NCBI GenBank assembly: GCA_016793325.1
Contig: JAEUKI010000051.1
Coordinates: 1-64,000, forward strand
Length of the DNA stretch: 64,000 nucleotides
Direction: 5' to 3'
Origin: Myxococcales bacterium
GTDB taxonomy: Bacteria > Myxococcota_A > Polyangia > Polyangiales > Ga0077539
In this document: one piece after another, positions 37,510-46,492 of the stretch
Numbering within the stretch: position 1 is the first letter of the stretch
How the letters are laid out: each line of letters opens with the position of its first letter
The notes under the pieces: model-generated
The model's database searches: none
Told to the model about the DNA's origin: nothing
Seen by the model: the letters and a program-made list of their open reading frames with translations, nothing else
Position numbers and translations under genes: made by a program

Positions 37510-38553
37510 TTGAGTTCTGCTAGCGCTTCCGACGAGGAGTCCGTCGCGGAGGATGACAAGTCTCCGCAGCCGAAGAGCGCCATCGGGCGACTGTGGTCGG
37601 GCCCTGTTGGCAAGGGGCTGCGCGTCTTGCTCGCGATCCTTCCGCTCGCCTACCTCGCGAAGCGACTCGACCTCTCGCTCGTCGCCGCCAACGCAGGGCG
37701 CGTCGGCGTCACGGGCGTCGCGCTCGCGGTGTCCGCGTGCGTCGTGTCGATCGGGCTCGCTGCGGTTCGATGGCACGCGCTGCTCGCGGCGTACGGCGCC
37801 GACCCCGAGCGAATCCCGTCGGTGTTCGAGCTCTTCAAGGCGTATTTTGTGGGGCTCTATTTCAACGTGCTCCCCTCGGGCGTGGCCGGCGACGTCGTGC
37901 GCGGGTGGCGCGTTGCGTCCTGCGTCTCGAGCCCCGCGACGAGCTACGTGGTGCTCTTGCTCGAGCGGCTCTCGGGGCTGATCGGGCTGCTCACGATCGC
38001 GGGCGCCGCGGTGTTCTTCTCGCCTTCGGGCGCGGCGAACGGGGCGCTCGGGTACGCGTTTACGATCGGCGCGATCGGCGCCGTGGGGCTCGCGGTGGTG
38101 TTCTTCGCGCTGCCGCAGCTTCGCTCGCGGAGCTCGCGCGTCACGAGCCTCGTCGAGAAGCTCCCCGTGATCGGAAAGATCCTCGCGAAGATCCCCCCCG
38201 CGGCCAACGCCCGCGGCCCGCTCACCGCGCTCGTCTTGTCCGTTGTGATCCAGGGCTTCGTCGTCGCCAGCGTCGCGCCGTTGCTCATGCCCCTGTCCGA
38301 ACACGCGACGTTCACCGTGTGCGCTAGGATCGTTCCTGCGGTCGTGCTCGTGACGTACATCCCGCTCACGCCGGGGGGACTCGGGCAGCGCGAAGCCGCG
38401 TTCGCGCACTTCTTCGGGACCGCGGGCGTCGCGCGCGAAGCCTCGGTCACCGCGTCGCTGCTCTTCTTCGCGGTCTCGCTCTCGATGGCCCTCATCGGCG
38501 GCCTCGTGCTCGCCGCCGAACGCCTCGCTGCCCGCCGCTCGAGCCCGCGATGA
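37510..38553 (+). CDS. LPG synthase TM / UPF0104 family membrane protein
   Basis: The 347-residue protein appears to start at TTG 37510, with AAGGA about 9 nt upstream. About eight hydrophobic helices follow a short polar N-terminus. Family features include FKAYFVGLYFNVLPSGVAGDVVRGWR (residues about 110-135, quoted in part: FNVLPSGVAGDVVR), LLLERLSGL and TYIPLTPGGLGQREAAF. These match the flippase-like half of lysylphosphatidylglycerol synthases, also found alone as UPF0104 proteins. A lipid-linked substrate is likely but not known. Its stop overlaps the next start (ATGA), indicating coupling with the DUF2723-type protein. Confidence 0.85.
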   Translation: MSSASASDEESVAEDDKSPQPKSAIGRLWSGPVGKGLRVLLAILPLAYLAKRLDLSLVAANAGRVGVTGVALAVSACVVSIGLAAVRWHALLAAYGADPERIPSVFELFKAYFVGLYFNVLPSGVAGDVVRGWRVASCVSSPATSYVVLLLERLSGLIGLLTIAGAAVFFSPSGAANGALGYAFTIGAIGAVGLAVVFFALPQLRSRSSRVTSLVEKLPVIGKILAKIPPAANARGPLTALVLSVVIQGFVVASVAPLLMPLSEHATFTVCARIVPAVVLVTYIPLTPGGLGQREAAFAHFFGTAGVAREASVTASLLFFAVSLSMALIGGLVLAAERLAARRSSPR

Positions 38554-40415
38554 ACGGTGATTCACCGCGACGCGCACGGGCTCTGCTCGCGCTCGCCGCG
38601 GCCACGATCGCCTCGATCGCGTCGCTCTCGTGGAGCGCTTCGTTCGACCTCGACCCGTTCGACAGCGCCGAGCTCGCGTTGGTCGCGGTCACCGCAGGGC
38701 TCGGTCACCCGCCGTCCCAACCCGCGCACACGATGCTCGGTTGGCTCGTGACGCGCGGGCCGTGGCCTCCGCTCGCGGCGCTCTCGCTTTTGTCGATCGT
38801 CCCGTTCGCGCTCGCCGCGGCGTTCGCGATGCGCCCGACGCTCGACGACGGTGACCCTCGCGAAGGCGATGGGCCCGAAGCGCTCTCGCAAACCGAGATC
38901 GCGCTCGTGTGCGCGGCGCTCTCCCTCGCGATTGCGGGCCTCGCGCCGCTTCGCTCGGTGGGCGCGCGCGTCGAAGTGTACGCGCTCGCTGCGTGCTTCG
39001 CCGCGGGCGCGTCGCTCTTGGTGCGCCGACGACAACACGATCGTCGCGCGCTCGTCGCAGCGGGGATCCTGTGGGGGCTCTCGGGCGCGACCAACCCTGT
39101 GATCGCTGCGCAGTCCGCGTGGGCTCTGCTCGCGCCGCTCGCTCGCGCGAAGCGATGGATCGCGGCGCTCGCGTTGGGCTTCGGCGCGGTGGCCGTCGCG
39201 CTCTCGAGCTACGCGTACACGCTCGCGGCGCGCACGCGAGAGACGCAGACGCTCGTGTGGAGCGCTCCGCGCAGCGCGAGCGAGCTCGTGGCGATCGTCA
39301 CGGCCAGGGATTTTTCGGGCAACGTGAGCGCGGGGCCGTCCGTCGTCCTTCGCAACGCGGCCTCGTTCGTGTGGGACTCGACGCGCTCGGGCGCGTTTGT
39401 GTTGCTCGTCGTCGGCGCCATCGGCCTCGCGCGTCGCGATCGCACGACGCGCGCGCGCGACCCGTGGCTCGGAGCCCTCGCGTGGGCCGCAGGCATCGGC
39501 GTCGCGATGGTCGCGTCCAACATCGGGTATCGATCGGACAACCCCGACTTCGGCGGCTACCTCCTCGCGCCCGCGATGATCGCGCTCCTCGGCGTCGCGC
39601 GGCTCGTCGTGGGCAGCGCTGCAACGGTCCGTCGCGTCGCAACCGCGACGCTCGCCCTGCTGGGAATCTCCCTCGCGATCGCGTCGGGTCGCTCGTCGAA
39701 GGTGACCCGCGCGCTCGCCGAACGGGCGCTCGACGCCGCGCCAGCGCGTTCGCTGATGCTCCTCGAGTCCGATCACTTGTTGTTCGCGACGCTCTACGTT
39801 CAACAAGTCGAAGGGCGGCGACGCGACGTGATCGTGCTCAACCCTGGGTGGGCGAGCTCGAGCTGGTCGTGGGCGTGGGCGAAGGCGCGCGACCCATCGC
39901 TGAGCGTCAGCCTCGCGCCAGGGCTCGGCCGCGAGCGTCGGCTCGCGATGGCGCTCGCGTCGCGCGGACAAGGTCGCGCGGTGCTCGCAGAGACGCCGCG
40001 GATGCTCGCGCTCGCAGGCGGCGGAAGCCTCTGTCCTCGCGCGTTTCTCTGGTCGACCCGCGAAGGGTGCGGCGCCGAGACGAGGTCCACCGTCGAGACG
40101 CAGCGCTTCTTGCGAGCCGTCGCGCGCGCGGCGTCCGAGCGAGAAGGCTCGCGGTCGCTCACGATTCACTGGGATCGCAGGCTCGTTCTCTACACGGGGG
40201 CGACGTTCGGCGCCGCGTCGCACGAGCTCGGATGCGCGGGCGTCGCTGCGCGGACGTACGCCGCGTCGCTCGGCGAAGAGCCGCCCTCGTGGGTCCCGCG
40301 CGCGTGCGCGACGAACACCACCCGAATCGCCCCGGTCGATCTCTTCACCGTCGACGACGCCGCGCTCCGAACGCGCATCGCGTGGGCGCGCGAGACGCTC
40401 TTCCACGAGCCCTGA
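38550..40415 (+). CDS. DUF2723-type multi-pass membrane protein (GT-C-like)
   Basis: The 621-residue protein has about ten transmembrane helices in its first 400 residues and a soluble C-terminal domain. Near the N-terminus, DPFDSAELALVAVTAGLGHPPSQPAHTML (in part: FDSAELALVAVTAGLGHPP) carries the acidic D-S-A/G-E and the H-P-P motif of DUF2723, a family related to GT-C glycosyltransferases. It may use a polyprenyl-linked sugar outside the membrane. The RNA-level overlap with the upstream flippase-like gene supports a shared role in glycan or lipid transfer; this is inference. Confidence 0.78.
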   Translation: MNGDSPRRARALLALAAATIASIASLSWSASFDLDPFDSAELALVAVTAGLGHPPSQPAHTMLGWLVTRGPWPPLAALSLLSIVPFALAAAFAMRPTLDDGDPREGDGPEALSQTEIALVCAALSLAIAGLAPLRSVGARVEVYALAACFAAGASLLVRRRQHDRRALVAAGILWGLSGATNPVIAAQSAWALLAPLARAKRWIAALALGFGAVAVALSSYAYTLAARTRETQTLVWSAPRSASELVAIVTARDFSGNVSAGPSVVLRNAASFVWDSTRSGAFVLLVVGAIGLARRDRTTRARDPWLGALAWAAGIGVAMVASNIGYRSDNPDFGGYLLAPAMIALLGVARLVVGSAATVRRVATATLALLGISLAIASGRSSKVTRALAERALDAAPARSLMLLESDHLLFATLYVQQVEGRRRDVIVLNPGWASSSWSWAWAKARDPSLSVSLAPGLGRERRLAMALASRGQGRAVLAETPRMLALAGGGSLCPRAFLWSTREGCGAETRSTVETQRFLRAVARAASEREGSRSLTIHWDRRLVLYTGATFGAASHELGCAGVAARTYAASLGEEPPSWVPRACATNTTRIAPVDLFTVDDAALRTRIAWARETLFHEP

Positions 40416-40466
40416 GGGGCGAGCGATGAGCAACGCGAAATATCTTGGATATTTGCTGCTAAACCA

Positions 40467-41795
40467 GTGCCGCGGCGGTCGTCGCGGCCTCGCGCGAGGG
40501 AGCGCTCGACCGTGACCTTCGTGCTCCCGCACCCGAGCGACCCTCCGTCCGTGTGGCGCGCGGTCGCGGCGCAGTTCGCGGGCGACGACGAGGCTCGCGC
40601 GGCGCTGCTCGCCGCGGCGGACGCGGGGTCGGACGCCCTCGCGCACGCGGTCTGGCCTGCGCTCGTCGCGCGCACGCGAGGACGCGCGCACGACGCTGCG
40701 GTGTCCTCGGTCGCGGCGCGCGCGCGCGATCGTCGCGCGGGGCCGGGAGTTGTGTGGTCGCTCGCGTCGGTGCTCCTCGGGCCGCGCGACGCGCTGCGCC
40801 CGCTGGCCGCCAAGACCCTCGCGTCCCCAGCGTTCGAACGGGATCGGGTGGCGCTCTCGCTCGCGCTCTCGCTGGCCGCCCGCGTCACGAGCGCGCGGGG
40901 CGCGACGGCCCGCGAGAGAGCCGCGTTGTCTGCGTGGGTCGCGCTCGACGGCGAGGACCCGCTCGCCGAGTGCGACAGCGACGCGACGTGGCGCGCGTGG
41001 ATCGAAGGCCGCGAGCGCCCCGCGCAGCTCGACTACGCGTTGGTCCTCGCCTGCGCAGGAGCGCGTCGCGCCGAGCTCGAGCACCTGCGCGCGCTCGCAG
41101 AGCACGTCGTTCGGCTCTTCGGCACCGCGTCTCCCGCGACAGGGGCGCTGTGGCGTTGGCTCGCCACGGGAGGAGCGGACGGCGCCGAAGACGACGGCGC
41201 AGGGCGGTCGTCTTGGGCCGAGAGCGGTCCGCGCGTGGTGGCGACGAGCGCGCTCTCGACAGTGCGACCCGCGGCCGCGCTCACGATGCTCGCCCCGCAG
41301 GCCGAGCACGGCGGCGCGTTCGATCGCGCGGTGCTCGTTCACGTGCTGCGCGCGTGCGCTGCGGAGGCGCGCGCGCGACGCGAGGACGAGCGGACGCTCT
41401 CGTGGGCGGTGCTCGCGGCGCAGGCAGACGAGCGGCTCGCGGACCAGGCGGCGCTCGACCGGGCTGTTGAATTGTTGTGCGAGTCACTCGCCCGCTGCTC
41501 GCAGCGCTCCGAGGCGATCGTCGAGCTCTTGTTGGGACGCGAGTCGACGGTGAGCGCCGCGCGCTCGCCGAGCGACCCTGCCGCGGGGCCCTGGCTTTCT
41601 CCAGCGCTTCGCGTGCGCGCGCTCGGCGTCGCGCTCGCCAACGAGGCGCTCGGCGCGCGTTCGATCGCGCTCGGAGAGCTCGCGCAAAACGGGGTCGTTC
41701 CTGGCGTGCTCGCGCTCTTGCGGGACGTCGTGAAGAGCGACCCGGATCCCATCACGCGGCAGCAGGCGCGGTCGTTGATGAAGCTCGACCGCTGA
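40467..41795 (+). CDS. Hypothetical alpha-helical protein
   Basis: The frame gives 442 residues from GTG 40467 or 427 from GTG 40512; neither has a clear ribosome-binding site. The sequence is Ala/Arg/Leu-rich with no signal peptide or membrane helix, and is built from successive amphipathic helices of 15-20 residues. It ends with a segment like HEAT or TPR repeats (IALGELAQNGVVPGVLALLR then DPDPITRQQARSLMK). I recognise no catalytic motif. It is probably cytoplasmic and a protein-binding solenoid, but this is only inference from composition. It converges on the methyltransferase with 6 bp between stops. Confidence 0.6.
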   Translation: MPRRSSRPRARERSTVTFVLPHPSDPPSVWRAVAAQFAGDDEARAALLAAADAGSDALAHAVWPALVARTRGRAHDAAVSSVAARARDRRAGPGVVWSLASVLLGPRDALRPLAAKTLASPAFERDRVALSLALSLAARVTSARGATARERAALSAWVALDGEDPLAECDSDATWRAWIEGRERPAQLDYALVLACAGARRAELEHLRALAEHVVRLFGTASPATGALWRWLATGGADGAEDDGAGRSSWAESGPRVVATSALSTVRPAAALTMLAPQAEHGGAFDRAVLVHVLRACAAEARARREDERTLSWAVLAAQADERLADQAALDRAVELLCESLARCSQRSEAIVELLLGRESTVSAARSPSDPAAGPWLSPALRVRALGVALANEALGARSIALGELAQNGVVPGVLALLRDVVKSDPDPITRQQARSLMKLDR

Positions 41796-41801
41796 GCTTT
41801 T

Positions 41802-42488
41802 CTACGCCGCAGATCCCGACGTGCTCGCGCGGTCCGAACGCGAGGGGCGCGATCGGTCGCGCGGCGGAGGGCGCAAGATCGTGCTGTGCATGAAGCCTCC
41901 AACCGCGCTCGCGTCGAACTCGGTCACGAATCCCTCGGCCGCGAACATCCCCAGCGTGTCGCGCATCGTGTCGCATCCGAACTCGCGCTGCGCGCGGTCC
42001 GCCGCGAGCGTGGCCAAGGTGCGAGGCAATCGGTGCTCGGGCAACACGTGCTCGACGAGCATCACCCGCGCGTCTCTGCGACACACGCGTCGAACTTCGC
42101 GCAGCACCGCGAGCGGGTCTTCGAACGTGCAGAACCCAAGCTGACACACGACGCAATCGACGCTCTCGTCGGCGATCGGCAGTCGCATCACGTCCGCGAC
42201 GATCGGCTCGAACGAAACGCGAAGGTCCTTCGCGCGCTCGACCGCGCGTCCGAGCGCGCGCGACGACAGATCGACCCCCACGACGTGGCAGTCCTGCGCG
42301 CGATACAGCCCGAGGCCCTTTCCAGTCGAGACGGCGAGGTCGACCACGCGCCCGCGAATGGGCCCCGCAGCCACGGCGAGCTTCGCGCGCATCGGAGCGA
42401 AAAAGAGCCGCTCGGCGATCCGCGAGCGCTCGTCGTAGTCTTCGTCGTAGAGGAGCGCGGTTCGCTCGCGTCGCTTGGAGGTAGGCAT
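41802..42488 (-). CDS. Class I SAM-dependent methyltransferase
   Basis: The 228-residue product is taken from ATG 42488. It has a Rossmann-like fold: motif I is VVDLAVSTGKGLGLY (acidic D before the Gly-rich loop), the acidic end of strand 2 is VVGVDLSSRAL, then VADVMRLPIADESVDCVVC (motif II region, D in 'AD'), and the post-motif LREVRRVCR and VMLVEHVLPEH. This layout is the UbiE/Methyltransf_11 type. The N-terminal YDEDYDERSRIAERLFFAPM is seen in small lipid-methylating members such as phospholipid N-methyltransferases, so a lipid or quinone-like substrate is possible but unproven. The region upstream to 42701 holds nothing evident. Confidence 0.8.
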   Translation of the reverse strand: MPTSKRRERTALLYDEDYDERSRIAERLFFAPMRAKLAVAAGPIRGRVVDLAVSTGKGLGLYRAQDCHVVGVDLSSRALGRAVERAKDLRVSFEPIVADVMRLPIADESVDCVVCQLGFCTFEDPLAVLREVRRVCRRDARVMLVEHVLPEHRLPRTLATLAADRAQREFGCDTMRDTLGMFAAEGFVTEFDASAVGGFMHSTILRPPPRDRSRPSRSDRASTSGSAA

Positions 42489-42701
42489 CCGAGTGCAATC
42501 ACTGAGAGCAAGAGTCCGCTCGTCCGCGTGTCGCAAACCGTGACCGACCCGCCGTTCGAACGCTTCGATCGGAGCAAGACTTCGACGCAGTCGAGAAGAA
42601 GCCAACTCTCTCCGCCCGAGAGTGAGCAGATGGTCTCGTGTTTGCGCCGCGTCGTCAAGGTAAAGCCGAACTACCGCAGAAAATTCGGTGCGTCCCGCGA
42701 C

Positions 42702-43280
42702 TCACGGCGCAGCGATGAAGACCACCTCGCATGTTCCGCAGCTCAAGATGTACCGCGGCGCGCCCGTTCCCGCGTCGGTCAGCACACAAACGGGACCGTC
42801 GCTGAGCGTCACGAACGAGCCCACGCACGACGCGACGCTTCGAAAGAAATCGCGCGCGCACGTGCTCGACTCCATGCGCGCGGACATCGGGTCGATCGTC
42901 GTCAAGCAGCGGTCGTTGCACGAGGGCGGCTGCCCGTCGCACTCGATGCAGCCGCTCGCCGTTCGCCTGCAATTTTGCCCGCCGCGCGGCTCCCACGTGC
43001 ACCGTTGATTGATGCAGCTCCACGCGCGCCCGAACCTCGTCAGCCCTGGCTCGGGCAGCGACTCGCAGTCCCGCGGCGTCTCGCAGGAGTACGGAGCGAG
43101 CGCGTCCGCGCGAGGCCGCACGTCCTCTCGTTGTCCGGTGTCGACCACCGCGTCCATCGCCACGCGGTCGGCGCCCGTGGTGGGACTCACCGCGGTTCCA
43201 CACGCAGTTGCCGTGAATCCAAGCGCGGCGCACACGACAGCGCGCGCGCAACGAAGCCGAAGTCCCTTCGAGGTAAGCAC
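42702..43280 (-). CDS. Cys-rich lipoprotein downstream of ECF sigma factor
   Basis: The 192-residue product starts at GTG 43280, giving a signal that ends in a lipobox-like TATAC. A short tether is followed by a domain with about 14 cysteines in pairs such as CETPRDC, CINQRC, CIECDG and CNDRC, ending with ILSCGTCEVVF. Disulfides and an envelope location are likely. Only 31 bp separate it from the sigma gene upstream on the same strand, so it is probably made in the same operon and may be part of its signalling. The function is unknown. Confidence 0.72.
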   Translation of the reverse strand: MLTSKGLRLRCARAVVCAALGFTATACGTAVSPTTGADRVAMDAVVDTGQREDVRPRADALAPYSCETPRDCESLPEPGLTRFGRAWSCINQRCTWEPRGGQNCRRTASGCIECDGQPPSCNDRCLTTIDPMSARMESSTCARDFFRSVASCVGSFVTLSDGPVCVLTDAGTGAPRYILSCGTCEVVFIAAP

Positions 43281-43311
43281 CGCGAGAGCATACTCCTCGG
43301 CGGGCGCGCCG

Positions 43312-43866
43312 CTATTGCGGCTCGGGCTCGTACGGGCAGCTTCGAACGTGCTCGCGCGCTCGATGCAGGAGCACGCGCACGTAGCCCGGCTGAATCCCAA
43401 GCTCTTCTGCGACGGTTTGCGCGGGCAGCTCGTCGAGCAGGCTCAGCATCACGACGCGACGCTGCAGCTCCGCCATGCGCAGGATGCAGCCGTGCGCGCG
43501 GGCGAGCTCCTCGGCGCTGGCGAGCAAGCTCTCGCTGCTTTGTTCATCGGTGGCGTCGCTTGTGGTGAACGGAACAACGGCAGCGCTCCGTCGGCGCTGC
43601 GTGCGTCGTCGGTTCATCACGTTGTGCCGAAGGACAACGGTCAACAGCTTGATCGCGTCTTCGCCGTCGCGCGCGATCGTGCGGGCCTCGGGGAGATGCA
43701 AGAACGAGAAGAAGCTGTCTTGCACAGCGTCGAGCGCGTCTTCTGCGTCGAGCCCGCGCTTTCGCGCATACCCGATGAGCACGCGGCGATGCTGGTGAAC
43801 GAGCGTCGCGACCCACGAGAGAAACCCCTCGGGCGCGTGGTTTGGATCGGGAGCCGTGATCGTCAT
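43312..43866 (-). CDS. ECF-type RNA polymerase sigma factor
   Basis: The 184-residue protein has region 2 at about residues 20-90 (LIGYARKRGLDAEDALDAVQ and FFSFLHL, then LLTVVLRHNVMNRRRTQRR for -10 contacts) and region 4 at about 125-175 (LQRRVVMLSLLDELPAQTVA and LGIQPGYVRVLLHRARE) with the usual helix-turn-helix. The length fits a minimal ECF factor. No typical anti-sigma gene follows; a Cys-rich lipoprotein does. A long run of Arg between regions 2 and 4 is notable. It is presumably activated by an unknown envelope or stress signal. Confidence 0.88.
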   Translation of the reverse strand: MTITAPDPNHAPEGFLSWVATLVHQHRRVLIGYARKRGLDAEDALDAVQDSFFSFLHLPEARTIARDGEDAIKLLTVVLRHNVMNRRRTQRRRSAAVVPFTTSDATDEQSSESLLASAEELARAHGCILRMAELQRRVVMLSLLDELPAQTVAEELGIQPGYVRVLLHRAREHVRSCPYEPEPQ

Positions 43867-43935
43867 GGCGCGTACAGGTCGCGAGCCCTTGTGATGTTAC
43901 ATCGGCGTCGACGATTTCTGCGGCGCTCGATCGCG

Positions 43936-44424
43936 TCACTCTCGGTACGCGAAGGTGATCACGAGCTCGACGCTGTTGTTTCCTGGGAGCCACGGCGTCG
44001 CGACCGCGGATCGCGCGTGCTCACCGCGCTCTGCGAGCGCTGCGACGAACAGCTCCGACGCGCCGTCGAGGACCTTCGGTTGATCGTAGAAGCCCTGCGC
44101 CGACGCGACGATTCCATCGACGCGCAAGAGCGTCTCGAGTCGATCGAGCGTCCCGAGCGCGCTTCGAATTCGTGTGATCGCCGAGAGAGCCGCGAGCTCG
44201 GCCGCGCGCTGTCCGGCCTCGAGATCGAGCTCTGCGCCGACGCGCCCGAGCATGACGTACTGACCGTCTCTCGAGGGCAGTTGCGCCGCGAGATAGCCCG
44301 TTCCTCGATGGAGCTTGTGCGTGACGTACTTGCCCGCGGGGTTGCTGGGCTTCGATAGTTCGAGACCGCGCTCTCGGAGTCGCCGCAGCGCCCCTGCGTC
44401 GAAGCTCTCTCCGTGCGTGCTCAC
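43936..44424 (-). CDS. RidA (YjgF/YER057c/UK114) family protein
   Basis: The 162-residue product starts at GTG 44424, overlapping the SDR stop as GTGA. It matches the RidA family in YVMLGRVGAELDLEAGQRAA, ALSAITRIRSALGTLDRLE and, near the C-terminus, VAALAERGEHARSAVATPWLP then SVELVITFA. The Arg in HARSAV corresponds to the Arg that binds the carboxylate of 2-iminoacids in true RidA. Canonical RidA deaminates reactive enamines/imines; this divergent member may act on another substrate. Coupled translation with the SDR suggests they act on the same metabolite. Confidence 0.85.
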   Translation of the reverse strand: MSTHGESFDAGALRRLRERGLELSKPSNPAGKYVTHKLHRGTGYLAAQLPSRDGQYVMLGRVGAELDLEAGQRAAELAALSAITRIRSALGTLDRLETLLRVDGIVASAQGFYDQPKVLDGASELFVAALAERGEHARSAVATPWLPGNNSVELVITFAYRE

Positions 44425-45146
44425 GACCACCTCCCGGCGTGCGCGCCGCCGTCGACGTGGACGACCTCGCCGGACACGAAGCTCGCGCCGTCGAGAAACA
44501 AGATCGCGTCTGTCGCGTCCGAGACCGATCCGATGCGCCCCGCGGGGCTCAGCGTCGCGAGCATCTTGTGGTGATCCGGGTTGTGCATGGGCGTGTCGAT
44601 GATCCCAGGCGACACAACGTTCACGCGGATCGCGTGCGGCGCGAGCTCGATCGCGAGCGCCCGCGAGCCCGCTTCGATCGCGCCCTTCGTCATGATCGGA
44701 ACCGCCGCGGGAACACCCCCGATCGGCTGCGCCACGAGCGAGGTGCTCACGCTCACGATGTGCCCTCGTCGCTGCTCGATCATCGCTGGAACCACCGCGC
44801 GCGACATCGACCAGAACCCCGCCACGTTGGTCGACACGAGCTCGTCGAAGTCCTTCGGGCTGTACTCCGTGAAGGGCTTCGCCGAGAAGATCCCAGCGTT
44901 GTTCACGAGCAAATCGACTGCTCCGAAGCGCCTCCGCGCGGTCTCGACGGCGCGCTCGGCGGTGCTCGGATGGCTCACGTCTCCGTCGATCAGCGCGAGG
45001 TTGTCTGCGGGGCTGAGGGTTCCCTTCGTCGACGCGCCGCGGGCGACCGCGACGACGTTCCATCGACGCTCGATGAGGGACCGAACGAGCGCGAGGCCGA
45101 TGCCGCTGCTCGCGCCGGTCACGATGGCGACCTTTGCTTTCATCAC
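44421..45146 (-). CDS. SDR-family oxidoreductase lacking the catalytic Tyr
   Basis: The 241-residue protein has the NAD(P) motif TGASSGIG (residues 10-17), the NNAG strand (82-85) and the C-terminal VNVVSPGIIDTPM segment of short-chain dehydrogenases. The Lys of Y-x3-K is present at 154, but position 150 is Pro (VPIMTKG) rather than Tyr. Some SDRs with a (M)MTKG segment share this change, so it is either a true variant with another acid or a non-catalytic binding protein. It is coupled to the RidA-like gene and divergent from the Nudix gene. Confidence 0.85.
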   Translation of the reverse strand: MMKAKVAIVTGASSGIGLALVRSLIERRWNVVAVARGASTKGTLSPADNLALIDGDVSHPSTAERAVETARRRFGAVDLLVNNAGIFSAKPFTEYSPKDFDELVSTNVAGFWSMSRAVVPAMIEQRRGHIVSVSTSLVAQPIGGVPAAVPIMTKGAIEAGSRALAIELAPHAIRVNVVSPGIIDTPMHNPDHHKMLATLSPAGRIGSVSDATDAILFLDGASFVSGEVVHVDGGAHAGRWS

Positions 45147-45265
45147 ACACTTCTCCTTTACGAAGAGAGCCGCTCTCCTCGTGTGCCCCCGCTCAGGTCG
45201 CCAACGCCCCGAGCGTTACAGCGCAAAACAACAGAGGGCCCGTTCGAGTACACTCGGCGCACGTG

Positions 45266-45766
45266 ATGGCGCCGTTCAAGTTCTGCCCGAAGTGTGCAAA
45301 AGAGCTCGTCGATCGCGACGACGGAGGCGCTCAGCGCCGGGCCTGTCCCGACCGCGAGGGCTGCGGGTTCGTTCAGTACGAAAACCCAACGCCCGTCGTC
45401 GCGGCCATCGTCGAGCGCGATGGATCCGTGATCCTCGTGCAGAACAAGGGCTGGCCCTCGACGTGGTTCGGGCTCGTCACGGGCTTTCTCGAAAAGGGCG
45501 AAGAGCCCCGCTCCGCGATGCTCCGAGAGATCCGCGAAGAGCTCACCATGACGACGAGCGAGATCTCGTTCGTCGGTCACTACGCGTTCGAAGCGATGAA
45601 CCAGCTCATCATCGCGTACCACGCCGTGGTCGAAGGCGAGTGGACGCTCGGAGACGAGCTAGCCGCAGCAAAAGCCGTCCCGATCGACAAAGTGAAGCCG
45701 TGGCCCATGGGCACCGGCCCCGCGCTCAAAGACTGGCTCGAGCAGCGCAAGCGAACGGCGCCGTAA
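45266..45766 (+). CDS. Nudix hydrolase with N-terminal zinc ribbon
   Basis: The 166-residue protein starts at ATG 45266. It begins with a zinc ribbon (CPKC at residues 7-10, then CPDREGC) and continues with the Nudix box GFLEKGEEPRSAMLREIREE, which fits G-x5-E-x7-R-E-U-x-E-E. The layout is shared with NudC-like NADH/RNA-cap pyrophosphatases and related zinc-ribbon Nudix proteins, but the SQPWPxPxS motif of true NudC is absent. The substrate is likely a nucleoside diphosphate derivative. Its stop lies 4 bp from the convergent VanY-like gene. Confidence 0.85.
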   Translation: MAPFKFCPKCAKELVDRDDGGAQRRACPDREGCGFVQYENPTPVVAAIVERDGSVILVQNKGWPSTWFGLVTGFLEKGEEPRSAMLREIREELTMTTSEISFVGHYAFEAMNQLIIAYHAVVEGEWTLGDELAAAKAVPIDKVKPWPMGTGPALKDWLEQRKRTAP

Positions 45767-45770
45767 CGCT

Positions 45771-46313
45771 TCAGAAGATGCACGCGTCGGAACGGTTGTG
45801 CTCCCAGTGCCACGTCTCGCTCGGGACCGTGCGGCAGAAGCCGAAGCGTCGCGCGTTGTTGACCATCCAGCGGTAGGCGCCGCTCGAGAGGTTGAGGTCC
45901 ACCGCGCTGCCTCGAATGTGCGGCGCGTTGCGCGACGGGCACGCCGTCACCACGCGGCACGTGCCCTGACGAACTCCGTTGACGCATCGCGCGCTCGGGC
46001 AGTTTTGCGCGAAGAGCGCCGCTTGCTGCGCGAACCCACGGATGCCCGAGTTCGGCCCCGTCAGCTCGATTCGGTGTCCAGCGGACGCTGCGGCCACGCG
46101 AAGACGCTCTGCGGCCGCGCTCGTGGCGGCCCAACGCTGCCGGTCTGCCGCGGTCGCGTCGGACGGAATCCGAATCGCCGTGGCGCGGATCTCTTCGATC
46201 GCCGCCCCCGTGTCATCGTGCTCGTGCTCGCCGAGCAGCTCGAAGTCCTCTCCGTATTCGACACAACCCGCGGTGACCGAGGCGAGGACGACGAGTGCTG
46301 CTGTGAGACGCAT
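45771..46313 (-). CDS. VanY/M15-type D-Ala-D-Ala carboxypeptidase-like lipoprotein
   Basis: The 180-residue product has a signal with lipobox TAGC (Cys17). The C-terminal domain has the M15 metal site: APHIRGSAVDL (His132, Asp139) and SETWHWEH (Glu166 catalytic, His169 ligand). Two Cys pairs (about 105/110 and 119/125) may form disulfides. Such enzymes trim D-Ala from peptidoglycan stem peptides in the periplasm. No resistance genes are nearby, so a cell-wall remodelling role is most likely. Confidence 0.85.
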   Translation of the reverse strand: MRLTAALVVLASVTAGCVEYGEDFELLGEHEHDDTGAAIEEIRATAIRIPSDATAADRQRWAATSAAAERLRVAAASAGHRIELTGPNSGIRGFAQQAALFAQNCPSARCVNGVRQGTCRVVTACPSRNAPHIRGSAVDLNLSSGAYRWMVNNARRFGFCRTVPSETWHWEHNRSDACIF

Positions 46314-46492
46314 GGAGACCTCCGAGTACTGGAGTACACAGAGCAGCTTCGGTGCCACGGTCGCGTCTTCGCGCACGATTCGCAGATTGTCTGCAAAATC
46401 GCTGTTCGAAGTGACTCGGTCTCGCGCGGGCTTCCCTCGTAGCTCGCCAGAAAGTGCCGCCGATTCGGCGCGAGGGTTTTCTCCCAGTGGGG

